Assembly: GCF_037975245.1 (NCBI RefSeq)
Contig: NC_092562.1
Coordinates: 20,967,054 to 21,031,053, forward strand
DNA: 64,000 nt
DNA from: Apostichopus japonicus
Lineage: Eukaryota; Echinodermata; Holothuroidea; Aspidochirotida; Stichopodidae
Direction of reading: 5' to 3'
The notes under the pieces were generated by a model. That model did no database searches. It saw only the letters and a list, made by a program, of their open reading frames with translations, and was not told the DNA's origin. The stretch's first letter is position 1, and each line of letters starts with the position of its first letter. A program made the position numbers and the translations under genes. Below, piece after piece: positions 1 to 13,900 of the stretch.

Positions 1-1700
1 AGTGCCCTTTGATGTCGGTGCCCCCCCCCCAAATTAAAGTGCTTCCGCCGCCCTTGACCTGGACATCCCCAACATGAGTGTATATTAGAAATATTTTCTT
101 TTTCGTGGATGGTGGGGGGGGGGGGTGCCTACAAGCCTAGAAGTACAGGTTTATCATATTCTTTGTTATATTTTATAATTTTTTGTGAGACAAATTGCAG
201 TCTCACCCGACACAGCGACATTATCCCGCCTACGTGTCGTTGAACAATATATGTTTTTCTGGAGGTAGCTGAGTACTGTGTTAAAATAATAAATAAGGTA
301 ACTAAATAGGAGCTTAAAAAATATACTGTCCCATTTTTCCCCTTCAAAGTGATGTTACCATTTTTTCTTCTTCTAATTTACCAAATTTTTGGGGAAGTGT
401 AAATTTCTAAAACATGAGATTATAAAATAAAGAATGTTTAGATGCAACTTGCAAGGCCTCAGAAGTGCCGTTTCCGGCAATCTGAGAGGCATTGTTTGCC
501 AAAAATTTTCTTGTACGCTACGCGCCAACCGATGGTGGCGCTCCGCTTAGATAGTGTCATGGGAACTTTCGGGCACAAAAAGTTCTGCCCCCCCAAACTG
601 AAATGGTCCCGTACGCTTATGTACACGACCGTCGCCGAACTCCCCACTTGCCAGGGATGTATTGCTATAGACTTTCATTTCTGGGGGCCCAAGCATATCC
701 ATGGGGGACTTCATATGTGGGGCGCCACGGGAGTGCCAAGCACTCCCATAGGGCGTGTGATCCAGGGCCACACCTTAGGGCCCTGGACGATGGGGCCAGG
801 GCAACGCCGCATCTGGTGGGGCCAGGGGGCGCGAGCCCTCGGAAGCTCTGGGGTGTTTACAAACTCTTCAAATGGCATTGGATGCGCACTAAACAGACCA
901 CATCAGTCACCATTTGACTGTTTTTATATTTTTTTTATAATAGCCTAACTCGGATAACCTTTAACTCGGATGCCGGCTTGCGGATGGAGAGGATGGATGA
1001 ATGATGGTAGGGGTTGTATGAGGCTTAAGTTGGAACTATAATTCCACTCAAGCTGTCCAACAGAAAGTAATAATAAGACATCTATGATGGGTGCGCGCGA
1101 AGGGCACCGAAAAATAGCTATTTTTTTTATGACAGTTTAGTAATTTTTTACTTAATTTACATTGTAGCTAGATGTTATGCATTATATTAAAATTCCCTCC
1201 TGCTTACTCTCGTCTCTTTGCAAAATTGGGGGGGGGGGGGCTGTGACAATTTGGGGGCGCATATTCCCCTGCCCTCACCGTAGCTATGTGCCCCGCTCGC
1301 CCTTCCCCTAGATCCGCGCCCTTGCCCCGAGTTCTCCCGTGGTTCTACCGTGGTGCGTGGTGCGATTTCAGTAACATAGGAAATCGAAATTTTGCTGTTC
1401 CGTTTGTGGTCACCTTCATTTGTAGATAAAACACACTACGCTAACACACTATTATTGGGTTTAGCCTCAGAATGAACCTAACATGCTATAAATATATTTA
1501 ATCATGATAGCCTAACGGTATGTTCACTACTGTTTAACTCCAAGTGTTGTTACTGTGTGTTGTTATCAAAGTCAGCTGATTGAAAGCATACAGGCCTAGC
1601 CTACGTGCAGCATTGTGATTCACATTCACATAGGCTAGTCAAACATCAATCAAGACAACGTTACCACCGCTCACGAAATTTAAGTAAATATCATCGGTGA
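1..1700. repeat. GC-rich transposon-derived region upstream of EFCAB14
   Basis: No gene is supported here. The first 60 bases look like the right end of an hAT-type MITE cut by the window edge (a C-run, then CTTCCGCCGCCCTTG). Positions 442-570 hold one copy of a dispersed module that recurs near 60.3, 61.1 and 61.8 kb. Positions 570-880 are unusually GC-rich for this window. A G-run at about 1229-1240 is followed by a C-rich stretch ending in a CCGCGCCCTTG-like terminus near 1324. Reading frames across the GC-rich part have no protein-like composition and no splice context. Confidence 0.5.
442..570. repeat. Dispersed module 'CGCGCCAACC-GATGGTGGCGCT', copy 1
   Basis: It contains GTGCCGTTTCCGGC, then TTTTCTTGTACGCTACGCG, then the stem-forming CGCCAACCGATGGTGGCG and CTCCGCTTAGATAGTGTC. 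The same order of blocks recurs at 60256-60455 (internally duplicated), 61060-61175 and 61780-61885. The central block can pair with itself (GCGCCA...TGGCGC). On the minus strand all copies read LSKRSAT(I/T)GWR.AYKK, but this follows from nucleotide similarity and is not evidence of coding. Confidence 0.7.
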
Positions 1701-1797
1701 CAGTTGAAGATTTTTGATATTGGAATGTCCTCAAATATTCTTTGGTAACCTGGATCCCGAAAAGGTCTCCTTTCAAATTCCAAGAGGTGGGAAGAAG

Positions 1798-1964
1798 ATG
1801 AAGAAAAGGAAGGAACTTGATGCCTTACTAATGAACGGCAAAAAGTCACGTCCAAAACGCAGTAAAGATGGACATGAGTTACTGCAAAATCTGGATTCTG
1901 AGTCGAACTCTTCAGAATTCGATGAATTCATTATGCAACCAAGAAAGCAAACAGTTGTCAGGAG
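1798..1964 (+). CDS. EFCAB14: EFCAB14 exon 1 (cytoplasmic N-terminus)
   Basis: Encodes residues 1-55 plus two bases of the next codon: a Lys/Arg-rich head (MKKRKELDALL) followed by an acidic serine run (DSESNSSEFDEF), the same order as human EFCAB14. The donor is GAG|GTAATG. The frame stays open upstream to 1714 without an ATG, so 1798 is the only supported start. Confidence 0.9.
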
Positions 1965-4900
1965 GTAATGTTAGAAAGAAAGTCGTACTATGGGCATTGG
2001 GCAAGCTAATATTATTATATGTGTGAACTATGAATGTCTAGTTCAGCCGAGCCTAAGTTAGGCCTTACAGTAGCTAGGCCTAACCTATGTTGACTCACAT
2101 TAGACCCCTGGCTTAGGCTTAGGTTTTAGTGATAGACCTAAGCCTGCAGTTCCTGCTTGATGTCAATTCCAAACAAAAATAATTAAGCACTAATCCTAAC
2201 GGCTTAAATTAAGGTAATAAGGAGGCCCAGCCAAAGTTAGTCCTTGTTGTTAGGCTATACACACTTGAATGTAAGTTGTCACCACTCACAGTCACAATCA
2301 ATAGGGGTAGGCTAATATGTTATCTCAGTTGTTAGGTTAGCTATATTATTTTAGCTATGTTACTTCATCACAGTTTGATCAGAATCCACCTGAATGAGAT
2401 TTGAAAAAGTCATGTGACTGAACTCACTAACATTTAGCAAGTAGAAATGTAGTAACGAATTGGCTACCAAACTTTGCATGCACTAAAGTTTATTGTATAA
2501 TTTCTGCAAATGGGAAGAAATAAGTTAACACCAGAGTATGGAATATACATAAAGTTAGTGTTTATTCAAACTTCAGTGATCAAAGACTTCTCCCTCCTCC
2601 TCCTACCACATATAAACTTTGTTAGTTGTTTCTAAAATATTGCTTATATGGATTGGTCAAGCATGGATAGAAGGGCTTGCTTAAGTGCACCTGGCCACTT
2701 TTGTTTCCCTGCTGATGCAATACTATATAACTAAAACCTAATATAACTTGGCTCAACTTCATACTAGGTATTTGGATGCATTTTAGTGAAAAGAAAAGCC
2801 TTATTGTTATCTTTGGCTGTAAAAGGTCATTTGACATAAACAGAGGTGAAAGTCTGAAACCTTGAATAACTTGATAACTTCAAAAGCAAATGCTAGGTTT
2901 AATTCCAATTGTTAATTGTTGATCCATATTAGGAAGTAAAAGTACTCTTTTGTTTTGTGAAGAGATCAAAGGTCATTTGAGGTCACAGAGGTCATAATGT
3001 TAAGACCTTTCAATTGTAAATTAAAAATTATAGCTTGAACTCCATACAGTACTTGACATTAATATGTGATAAAAAAAAAATGTAAATATTTTGTAAAGGC
3101 AAGTGTCATTTGATTTCATCAGAGATCATAGTCTGAAAATATCAAAATCAAAGCTTGAATGAACTCCATACTTGATGTCTGGATCCAACAATCTTATCGT
3201 TTTGTAGAGGAGTAGAGGTCATGTCAGTCCTCCAGAGGTTCAAGTGATTTCATTTATTTCTAAGAAGGTATTTCTAGAGCTTTGTGTTCCAAATGCAAAG
3301 CGGCTTAATAGTTGTTTTCTGTCTCAAATATAGCTGGGATTTTGGGACTAACACAGTCCTGTGTTAGTTTGATATGATAGTTTGATAACAGATACAGCTA
3401 ACTAAGAGGAAACCAATAACAACTGGGATGAATGGACACATGATCAGTTGTTGCCGTCCGTAACGGATGAATTTTTAGGGCATCACGGCAAGGGGTACGA
3501 GAGCACAGATGGCAATTTGTTGTTGGTTAGTTCGAGTCCTGTTCAGCACGTAGCTTACTCATTCCATGCACAAGATATTTATTCCCAGGAGAAATGTTGA
3601 GACTTTCTACGAACTTTTCTGAGTGTAATCCTTGCAGATATACAGTACTCTATACATTATGGTGTGCGATTTCTTTCTTTCAAGGCCGTGTGAGTGGGCT
3701 GCCTTTTTGTCCAAAACTGTGACTTGATAGTTCCTGGAGAATATCTTGAGTTTGCCTAGAAGTTGGTCTGTTCATGAATGCATTTTTGATGAAAACATTT
3801 GTCAGTCGTGTAAAAATGAGGGGGGAAAAAATTCAAAAGTTCAGGATGTTCATGGCAACATAATTTGCAAACCCCACCTCGCTGAAAGAAGATAAATACA
3901 GGTCAACGAATGAAGAAAACATCTTCAAGAGCAAGTTTGCTCATTCTTGTTATGTTTTTATATACTTGTTATTTGATGCTTTGTTTGTGCACTTTGTATA
4001 GATGAAGAGCAAAACAAACGAATCGTTCAGCTTTCTTTGATTCATGTACAACATTTCTAATGGCATGTATTGAAGTTTACATCATGATGATGGTGAGGGT
4101 TTCATTTTGCCTTAATCCTTAACCATAGAACAGATGCCAAAAGCACACTTAACACAGTCAAAGGAACCCTCCATGGTAAATTAGTTGAGTGATCAAATCT
4201 AAGAGGCTGAGCATTCCGTGGTGGAAAATGTGTATCGAAAGGCCTGTCACTGTAATATTCAGTCTGTTCCAATGTACGGTAATGAATTGTGAAGGAACAT
4301 ACACCATTTGTAAAGGACCTATAAGTGGAGTTGATATAGCATCGAATGTTAGTTCATTCTGGGTTTCTCACCACCCAATCCCCACCTTCCGGAAAGGAGG
4401 GGATGGGGGGGGGGTGGGAGGAAAGATTGAGAATTCAGTTTAAGGATCCTTCATTAATTTTACCGTACAGTTCTTAATGTTTTTATTTTGATTATTTCAA
4501 ACTCTGGTCTAACTTGTTCACATAAACTTTGTGAATGCAAAGGGCGACCAGCTTCTATATTTTCCCTCGTTGAGGTAATAAAGCTGATCCCAGACTCTTT
4601 CCATGTGATCCCTAAACATGCACACAGTTACTATCTTGATTGCCCTTTGGCAGGGGGTGGGGTGGGGGGAGTTAGGATCCTCTCTATATGGAGATTATAA
4701 TTACCTTTCTGTTGCTGAGTACTAGAGTGTTCACACTATCTTGATAGACTATACAGTATCAGACCCCCCCCCCGCCCCCATGCATTCCCAAATGTGAAAG
4801 AGAATCCTTGTGAATGTTTTAAATTTTTTGGTTTTCTTATGTTGGGTTTATAGCATAGAATCTACTACTGTTCTTTGAGATATGGATTTTTCAATTTGTA

Positions 4901-7900
4901 AAATATGACCGTTTTCACTTTAATATAATGTATATTAGTAATATTATTAAGTAACAGAGTACTACTTCGTGATTACTCGAGTATCGACGGTTGGTCTGGA
5001 ATTCCAATCAGCGTAATCACTTTCCAGCTTGTTTACTGCCTGTTTACTGCACGTGTCCAATGTTGCAAAGTGTTCAGACTAACCCTTTCTCTAATTGATA
5101 AGATAAACTGGAGTTATCTTTTATTAGATGTCTGGAGGAAGTCATGGTAGATAAATGATGATGATTTACAGGAAGGGAAAGCCTTGTATATGTGTGTATG
5201 CCAGATTTTACTGAAATTATATACTGTATTGAACCTACAGCATATATTCTGACTATTCCTATCTACAGTACATTCATGAATAAAGATTCAGTTTGAGGTT
5301 TTCAAGTCCAGGTGACATTTTTGAAGTTGCAGCTAAGTTTTTTTTTTAGGGGATTGGGGGGGGGGGGAGGGCAGAAGTTAATGCACAGACAGCAATGACT
5401 TTTGAAGGATTGATTTTAACTCATACATCTGAAGCATTACAAATTTAATCAAGTGCTCTTGTCATAATGTTAAATTAGAAATTTTCCCAGCCAAGGCATG
5501 AAAGAATGCTTCATGAATCTAAGATTCACAAAAAAAAAAAAAAAAAATGGTATGTTTGTCACTGTCTGTCATGTCACAGACAGTGGTGGAAAAATTTGAT
5601 GGCAAAGATGTTAAAGGAAATTAGGGGACTACTGTATATCTAATGTAGTAATGTCTATAGGACCTAACATATTGCTTGATATATTCATGCTAAAATGATA
5701 ATGAAAGTTTAAAGACCTTTTCCAGATTTGTTTGACAGTTTTGGAATTTAATTTACAAAATTAAAATAAATAGGCCTATACTAGTATTGATAATATTATG
5801 ACATTGATGTGGATTGTGCTGATAAAATTATGACATTGAGGTGGATTATTCTCAACCCCTTTTCTGAGCAAGGCAGTTTTCATGGAATTGTTTTCTCCCT
5901 ACAGTATACAATCAAGTGATGCTTTAGAAGTTTAGATGTTAATACACTTTCTTGTTTATTCAACCAGCTTCTCTATCATAATGCACTTACTGTATGGATG
6001 GCACTTTACATATAAAAGCCATATAGCATGAAGTGGACACTGGACAGCTGTATTACTGTATGCTGAAATCTGTGTAATGGGATAAATATTATGGAGTCCT
6101 GATGTGAAATGGACTGTACTATATATGTTATGCACAGTAGAGCCTGCAAACAATTTTACCAGTTCTTCATCTGTGCATTGTACAGTGCAGTATAAATCCA
6201 GAATGCGATGAATAAAATTTAAGGAAAGTCAATGGGATCAGATGGATTCTTGTTAATCAACAAGTATGAGTTAAAACGTAGCAATTTATCTGGTAAATCA
6301 ATTATTTGGAGGAATTTTCTAATTTTAAAATCAATCCCTGTCAAAAACAAGTGTACAGTATATAAGTATTATTGTGTAGGTCCTAATTGTGAAGAGAAAA
6401 TTTTAGAAGTTTCATTCAAATGATGAAATATGACTTCATGCTCCATGTATTGAGAAATGCCCAACAGTGTAAATGTATAAGTTCTCATTCTACCCATGGA
6501 TGATGTCAAAGTCATTGCTCTTGTGTGTGTGTGTCCTCATGGAAGTTTGTATGTCCTCACAGTAAAAGAAGTGACTTATAATATAAAAAAAGGAAACATG
6601 TGTATGCAAAGCAACCAACACATGTTGAACACCTCTGGTATAAATAATTACTTATGTATCATTAATAATTAGCAATAGGTCAGATGTGGAACAATTCGAT
6701 AAAGAGTGTGTCTTTGAAGGCTGATTTACAAATTATTACGTGTCATCACGAAAAAAGGGTTTTTACTACATATGTCGTTACAAATATGGCGTTTGTTCTG
6801 AGGATACCAGGACGACGTTGCTTTCTGTTTTTGCTTTTACTAATTTGTACCGTGCTTGATGATGTGTAAACTATATATCACACACTGTTAGATTGATGGA
6901 CTGTTGCATTGAGGCCTTCAGTACGGTGTAGGATGGTCTTCCTCAAATTCTCAGTCTTAAGAATTACCTTAGGATTAGGAGATGGGGAACAGTTCTAAAA
7001 ATTTCCCTGACCGATATTGGTAGGGGCATGAACCTTCTCTTGAAAGGCCGGAGGCAAAGAGAGGATTTTATCAAGGAGGGGGTTATGGCAGTTGGGTCAT
7101 TGAAGCTGACTGCCATGTTGAGGGTTTCCTCCCCAAGCAAGGTTTAGATGTCAAATGGTGAATTCCGAGGCATCCTTAGACTATGGATTAGGTCTATAAT
7201 TAGCTCTTGTATGCAGAGTTGTGCTAATAAATAAAATAATCTTGATTCTTTTTGTGAGGTTGAATATGGTGTTGTACTGATGTTCACCAAAAGTAGTGAG
7301 TCTTATTCTTCCCCTGCTGAAGATAAATAGGCCCAAAAAGACTGAACCATATCCCCCACGACTGATGCTGGGAGGTAGGGAGGGGGTGACAAACTCCCTG
7401 CCCGCCACGCCCGCCCCCCGCACCCCCCCCCCCCCCCGCACCCCACCTTTGCACAACACCATTGGGCTGATTAAATACATGTGTAAATGAGGAACATTTT
7501 CTACAATGTGCTTTTCATGTCCTCTCTCAGCATACAGTATATACTGTACAAGTATGTGTTGTTATAATCATCTCTTCTCTTCTTCTTCTTCTATAGGAAG
7601 GGCGCCCTCTGTTCCTTATGTATCCGCTTGTTTCTATTCGTTCTAATCGCTGGCTGTATTTCTCTCACCTTCGGCGTCATCTTGATGCATCTTGAACTCA
7701 AACATGACCTCGATGTTTTGAGGAAAAGATTAGAGACAGGTGAGTCACAGAGTTTTTATCAATAAGGCCGCCATGGGCAGTCACTCGTTTCCTAGAGTGG
7801 CGCTATATAAATCTACATTATTATCATCATTATTGCATTTGAAGCAATGAGGCTTAGCAATCGGGAGGTTCGGGGTTCGATTCCCGGCCGGGTCATAGTA

Positions 7901-10900
7901 AGGTGGGTTTTTCATCCAAGAGCAATCTACGGTTTTCCCATCTGAAATGACTTTCTAAATTGAAAAGATTCCAAATTTGAGTTAAAATGTTGAATTGGAA
8001 GCCACCCGACGTGTAAGTTGTAATCCATAAGCCCTTGCGGGTTTCTCCCACATTTGTGGTCGCATAAGCGTCGTAAAAATAACTGCCGATTATTATTATT
8101 ATTATTATTATATTATTATTTGTATTTGTATTATTATTGTTATTATTATTATTATTATTATCAGAAGGAATTAAGAATGTAGGTTAATGAAATTACAGCA
8201 GCAGCTTGGAGTTAGATTTACAGACAAAAGTTAGGTAATGAGTTGACTTGATTGGATATGATAATTATTTCAGAGACTATTAAAATTATGATTGCCGGTT
8301 TAAGATGGTGAAAATGATGTTTCAGGGGGTAAAAAGTTAGTATGTTTGTAATGATTTTATTAATTCTAAGGATATCTCCTCTTTTTTACCGTAGTTAGCA
8401 ATTTTATGGTAGAAAATGAACAGTTAGATGAATGAAGAAAAGCTGCTTTATTTGTGATGGAATAGATTATTAAAGAACAGGAACACTTTCAAAGACACAC
8501 ACAAAACTTAAGATCCTCTGTGTCAGATAAATTTTAATAAAATAACCTGTTAGGTTGACATGCTGCATCTCAGTTAGCAAGCAATCAATCATTTTCTACC
8601 AAATTTCACAACCTGAAAAAATCATAGTCGTCCGAGAGCCAGGGCGAGCCCCATGTACAATTCTGTCACCCTGTCCCCATTTTAAATGCCTCATTTTTCT
8701 CCAAATAGTAGATATATATATGAAAACTGAAATACACAATTCTTTATCCTATGATCGTTTGCAAGGCCCACTCCATATTTCTCTGGGCCGCATAGTTGAC
8801 CCTGGGGTCATATCCCTCTCCATCTTCTCGTCAGTCCTGATTAGTGATGCTTTTAATTAATGTATGTAACATCAAAACAGTGGCGGTATCGGTTTGGCAA
8901 AACTGCAGATTGCATACATTATGCACCGGCCAAAAGGAACATTTGTTGAAGATATCGTGTGTGGTGACAGATACACAAAGTATCTTTCTGTCTTTGATGT
9001 TTTCATAAAAGCATCAGGTTATTTCAGGTCCAAGAGAATAAGACCCATTACTGTGTAACAAAAAATACATAAGATGATCGTATGAAATTACATTAGTCTG
9101 ACAATCACATAAAAGTATTACACTGTTGGGGAAGTACAGTACTTCAGGTTCTTAGCATAAAAGCAATGTTTAGCGTTTAATCGTTAAAAACTTACAAAGC
9201 ACTGTTGCACCCAAACCTCCCATGCTATTTGTTCACTTTTAAGTCAATCCTATGCGTGCATCATAAACAGTTAGTGGGACAGTGTTAATTCCAAACAGAC
9301 CACTACTGTATGTGCAGATAATTAGTACATGGTAACTGTTCAATCCAATAATTATTTTATCCAATAAGTATTTTTTATTTAATCCTTATTATATTTATCC
9401 TTAATATTTCCTTAATCCTTGATATTTATTTAATTTTTTATTTAATCCAATAAGTATTTTAAGAGTATGGACAGGTGTCCATATCTCGCCTCCCATCGTG
9501 GCTTCATCAATCAATCCGTCAGATGGCAAACAAAACTGACTTAGATTTCTGTTCCCTAGGTCAAACAAAGTGCTTGATTTTTTCTTTGTTCAAATCCTCA
9601 TCCAAAAAGTTTAGATTTTTTTCATGAACTCCGATCTCTTGATACGTTGTGGTCAGGGTTTAGGTTTGAAAAATCTGTTTATATACCTTCATGAATATTC
9701 ATTCATATGCAAATTTTGTTGACACACGCAGGTTGTAATCCAGGCAGTGATAATATAGTCACACACTATGAATGTAAAAAAAGACAAATTAGTGGCATAT
9801 ATGCATAAGAAAAAAATATATAGGGCTGATAAAATCAGTCAGTTATCACTATAATTTTGTTTATTTTTTTCTGTGAACCCAGCGAGGTTTGGTGGATTTA
9901 ATTTCCGTCTGAAATTCCTTCATTTTACAGTTTTGATTCCTTGCATGCCAAAGGCAACAGGAATCTACTGTATGTGATGTTGATTGCATGTGTTTACAGT
10001 ATGTACCTCCATGGTTTATGTATATGGTGGGTGTGTATACATGTATGTGAAGCCTTGGATTCTAAAACATGATACCTAAAAAAAAAAAAATTCAAGATGG
10101 TTTAATTACATACTTGGTATGTGGACCCCTATTGTTTTAAAATGTCATCTGAGGTCACCATAGGTCAAAGTCTGAAGACCTACCATATACATGATAACTC
10201 CAACAGTATAGATGGGATGAACTTCAAATAATAGTACTTACTGTATGTAGATCAACCTCTAGGTGAGTACAAGATCTCTGTTGTTTCGTATTGAGTTCTA
10301 GGATATCTCTCAGGTTAACGGTGGTAAACCCGAAAAACCCTGTAAACACCACAAAAGTAAATGGGTGGAAGAACTTTTCTTGATGTGTAGGTTCTACATG
10401 AATGTAAGAACCTTGCAGGGTCACCTGTTAAATAACAGCGGCCCTCCACTAACTGTGAATCTTTTACAGTATAATACGCACTTATTTTATAATGATTTCT
10501 TCTCATAAAATCTGACAAAGGAATCTCCAAATTCTGTCAGCTGTCTGGTTGTCCATGTTGTTTGCATCGATGTCATTTTTCGCCTTTCTCTTTTCTTCTT
10601 AGTTGAAACAAGATCTCAGCCCACAGACCCTCTGAACAATTCAATCACAGATCTTCAGAGCAAAGTAGGACATATGCCTGCGTTATTAACCAAAGTAGGA
10701 AATTTAAATACATCAGTGAGTATATACTTAATGTGAGAACTATGTTAAGTGAGCACACGTATGATCATCAAAGCAAACCTTATGAACTCTATCAGGAGCA
10801 TTTTGTGGTGTGGGGGTATGGGGGGAGTGTATACCCTTTTTTCAATCCCCCTCCAAAATATTAAAAGTAGTTATTAGCACAACTCATGCGTGTTGACCTA

Positions 10901-13900
10901 ATTATATACCTATACATAAAATATACGGTAGCCTAGATATGCCACAGAACATTTCATGCCTAAAGGTAACAAGTAACGTGTGATGAGATTGCTGAATGGA
11001 CCATGAATTCAGCCCTGCTTGTCAGACACCTGTTGCACCTCCATCTTCTAACATACAACACTTTTGTCTTTACACACATTATTAAAGAACATCCAAATCT
11101 GAAAAGGTTCTTTGTTTTTTCTTCTTTAAATGCCACTTGCTTTTAAATTTTCCGCTTTGCAAGGTTATCAGAATATTAATTAATTATGTATGGGTTTGTC
11201 AGTGAATTTTCAAGTACTTTCTCCAGATGTTAATTAATAATTTTATCTTTGTTTCCATTCAGATAATTAATTTACAAGAAGTAATTAATAAGCTGCAAAA
11301 AACGGTGAAGGATCTGCAAGATTCATCCACATCACACACAGAAGATAATAGTAAAATTGGAGAGGTATGATATTTCTTACAAGTTTAGAGAGTGCAGGTT
11401 GGAACAGTCAATAGTGAAACTGTACAGTAGGCAATGCAAGATGTATAGCCTAGGTTTATATAAACCTGGTTTTGGTTTTAGCCTACTGTACTAAACTGTA
11501 CAGTAGGCAATGCAAGATGAATAGCCTAGGTATATATACACCTGATTTTTGGTTTTAGCCTACTGAGCTAATTATGAATCTGTTTTAGAAACTTTGGAAG
11601 CTTACATGGAACAAATTAACTGATCACAATTACTCAGTAGGTAATAATTCTTTCATCGTAAAAAAATAGGTTTAAGCCTTTCTTGAATTTGGGTATAAAA
11701 ATGGAAATACTCTATATTCTTAGGGCAGGTTTACTCATTAATACTTTCATACCACTTCTCACAACACTAAATCCTGATTGTTGAAAAGTGGTTGAAAAGG
11801 GTTTACTGAAAACATACTTCAATTTCTTTGTGCATGTTTTTAAATTTAAAGTGTCTCCTTTGATAGCTTTGAATACCAAATAGTTATTTGTTAATTCAAC
11901 GGAACAGAACTTACATAGAGTGTATCTTTGAGATAATTCTTTGTGCACACATGATGTATCAAGTTGTTCAAAGTTTGAAATGCTAACTCTGTTAATGCTT
12001 AATAGCTGTGCAAACACAGTAGCTTTCAGAGGCACTGTCCTCACTTGCTCATAACCACCATTAATGGAAATGAGATATGTGTGTCCACCACACCACTAAA
12101 ACTGCCATGTAGCTTCAACCCTGCATTGGAGAGGTACTCCCACTTTTAAAGCTTCCTTTCAAAGTTTTTGAACATCATATGGCTATTGTTATTGAGTTCT
12201 TGTTTCCTTATTTAAGCAACCGTCTGAACTGAGGCAGGTGGTCATGGTTACGGAATACGGAACATTCCATGTTGCTAGCCCTGACGGGTAACCTGCTGTT
12301 CAGTTCTAAACACGAGAGGGTGGAATGTGAAATCAATTTCTCCAAATGTTGTAACCCTCCTGACATATCATCATCTTTGCAGAATATTAACCAAGTAAAC
12401 CTGGCATTACAGGCTGCAAAAGCAGATCTTACAGACAAAGTGGGTGCGAATGAAGAATCCATTACTACTTTAAAGGTAAGCAATGCCTTGCTTGCTTGTA
12501 TGCAGTTAGTGCATGTGTATATGTGTAAGGGTACGCAATAGCTATAGATGATAAACCAATCCCATAGAGTAATCCTCTTCAGGAACTTGTGTGTCCAAGT
12601 GCAAAGAATCAAACATCTTTGGGTTGAGGTTTACCAAATTATGCTTATATCATCCAATATGGAATATATGATATTTATATTTTTATATATATATATATAT
12701 ATATATTTATACATACATATGCTCTCTTGAAATTTCAAGGGAAATCTTAATTGGTTGTCCGGTAATCACAGAGGACCAAATTTCTGTTCGGACAACCCAA
12801 ATCAGCTTTGGGGGTTGTTCGACAGACGACTTGTCGTTTTCATGATTGCATTGTAACTAAGTAACCCAAAGTAGGTTAAAATGATGATTGGTATCACCCC
12901 CAAAGCTGACCTGTGTACATGTATGTATTCTTCATGTCTATTTTTGCAACATTTTTCTGGACAACCAAATTTGCTGTTCAGACAACCAATAAGTAAGGCC
13001 AGGTTGTCCTAGGGACAATCAGAAAAATCCTTTAAAATCTTTCCTTGCATTTATAATGTTTGATGTCATTGGTGTCCTTTGCAAGCTAGCACGGTGGGTG
13101 TGTATTCTTAAAATGAACTCTGACACCATTTTTATCATTCATTACCTATATTGATGAGATGATCTTGCTGTGAAGGACGAAGAAGAAAAAGCTGATTGGG
13201 TATCCATGTGGAAGCAATCAGAGAATAAAATATGGAAAATAAAGTAATGAGCTTTATACGTTATGATGCATCTTGTATTTTTGCATAGTATTTTTTCCCC
13301 TTTTTGTCTCCTACAGACTGATGTGGCCTCCTTAACCGAGAGAGTAACACAGCTGTCACAGAGTTCCTCTTCCACAACCGATAAGCCAGACGGTTCTAAT
13401 ACAGGTGTCACTACACCAGATAATATTCTGGTCTTACAACAGGTGAGTTAAGTCATCAAAATTCATTTTCCGTCTTGATCGATAGGATTCTTTTTATCCC
13501 TTCCTTTTAATCAGCAGTTTAATCAATAGATATGCTGTCGACTGTAGGTGACAGAAAACTCGAAAAGAGTCGTTTAATATTTTTTTTCCGATTCGCTACC
13601 TGTAGTAGTGATTTATCTTTTCGAACAAAATGTTTTGCGATTAATTTTTCATGTAAATGTTTTTTATCGCCATTGAACAACTGTTGTTGATATTGGCGCT
13701 GTATAAATGTTTTCTGATTGATTGATTGATATTCCGTACCGGGGAATCCAGTCCATCCTTCGCTCAACCCGCCGAACATCTTTCACGAGAAAAACTTCAC
13801 AATCGTCTTGTTCTAGCCGCTTCATTTCTTGGAATTTAGTGATTTGAGCCATGACTTGCTACGACTTAATGAAGTACAGCATTGTATTAAACATTGACCG

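Larger units (their letters stand above)
1965..7596 (+). other. EFCAB14 intron 1
   Basis: A 5.6 kb intron. It contains a patch rich in AGGCCTA words (about 2040-2330), a diverged minisatellite carrying AGGTCA motifs (2820-3240), a possible SINE around 3450-3650, several G- or C-runs of 8-13 bases (4405, 4764, 5349, 7421), a poly-A stretch at 5530, and otherwise AT-rich sequence with no supported gene. Confidence 0.6.

Noticed and set aside
442..948. 168-codon open frame in the GC-rich region
   Set aside because: Open because of base composition and a dispersed repeat. There is no splice context, overlapping frames on both strands are also open, and the first part is the module found in MITEs elsewhere.
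7181..7490. Overlapping frames on both strands around a C-run
   Set aside because: Pro/Gly-rich translation of a C-homopolymer region in EFCAB14 intron 1.
7865..7905. tRNA gene
   Set aside because: Only the B-box half resembles tRNA; a long SINE body and ATT tail follow.
12208..12612. 134-codon minus-strand frame
   Set aside because: It lies opposite EFCAB14 exon 5 and its flanking intron, and has no recognisable domain. It is a shadow of the real coding strand.
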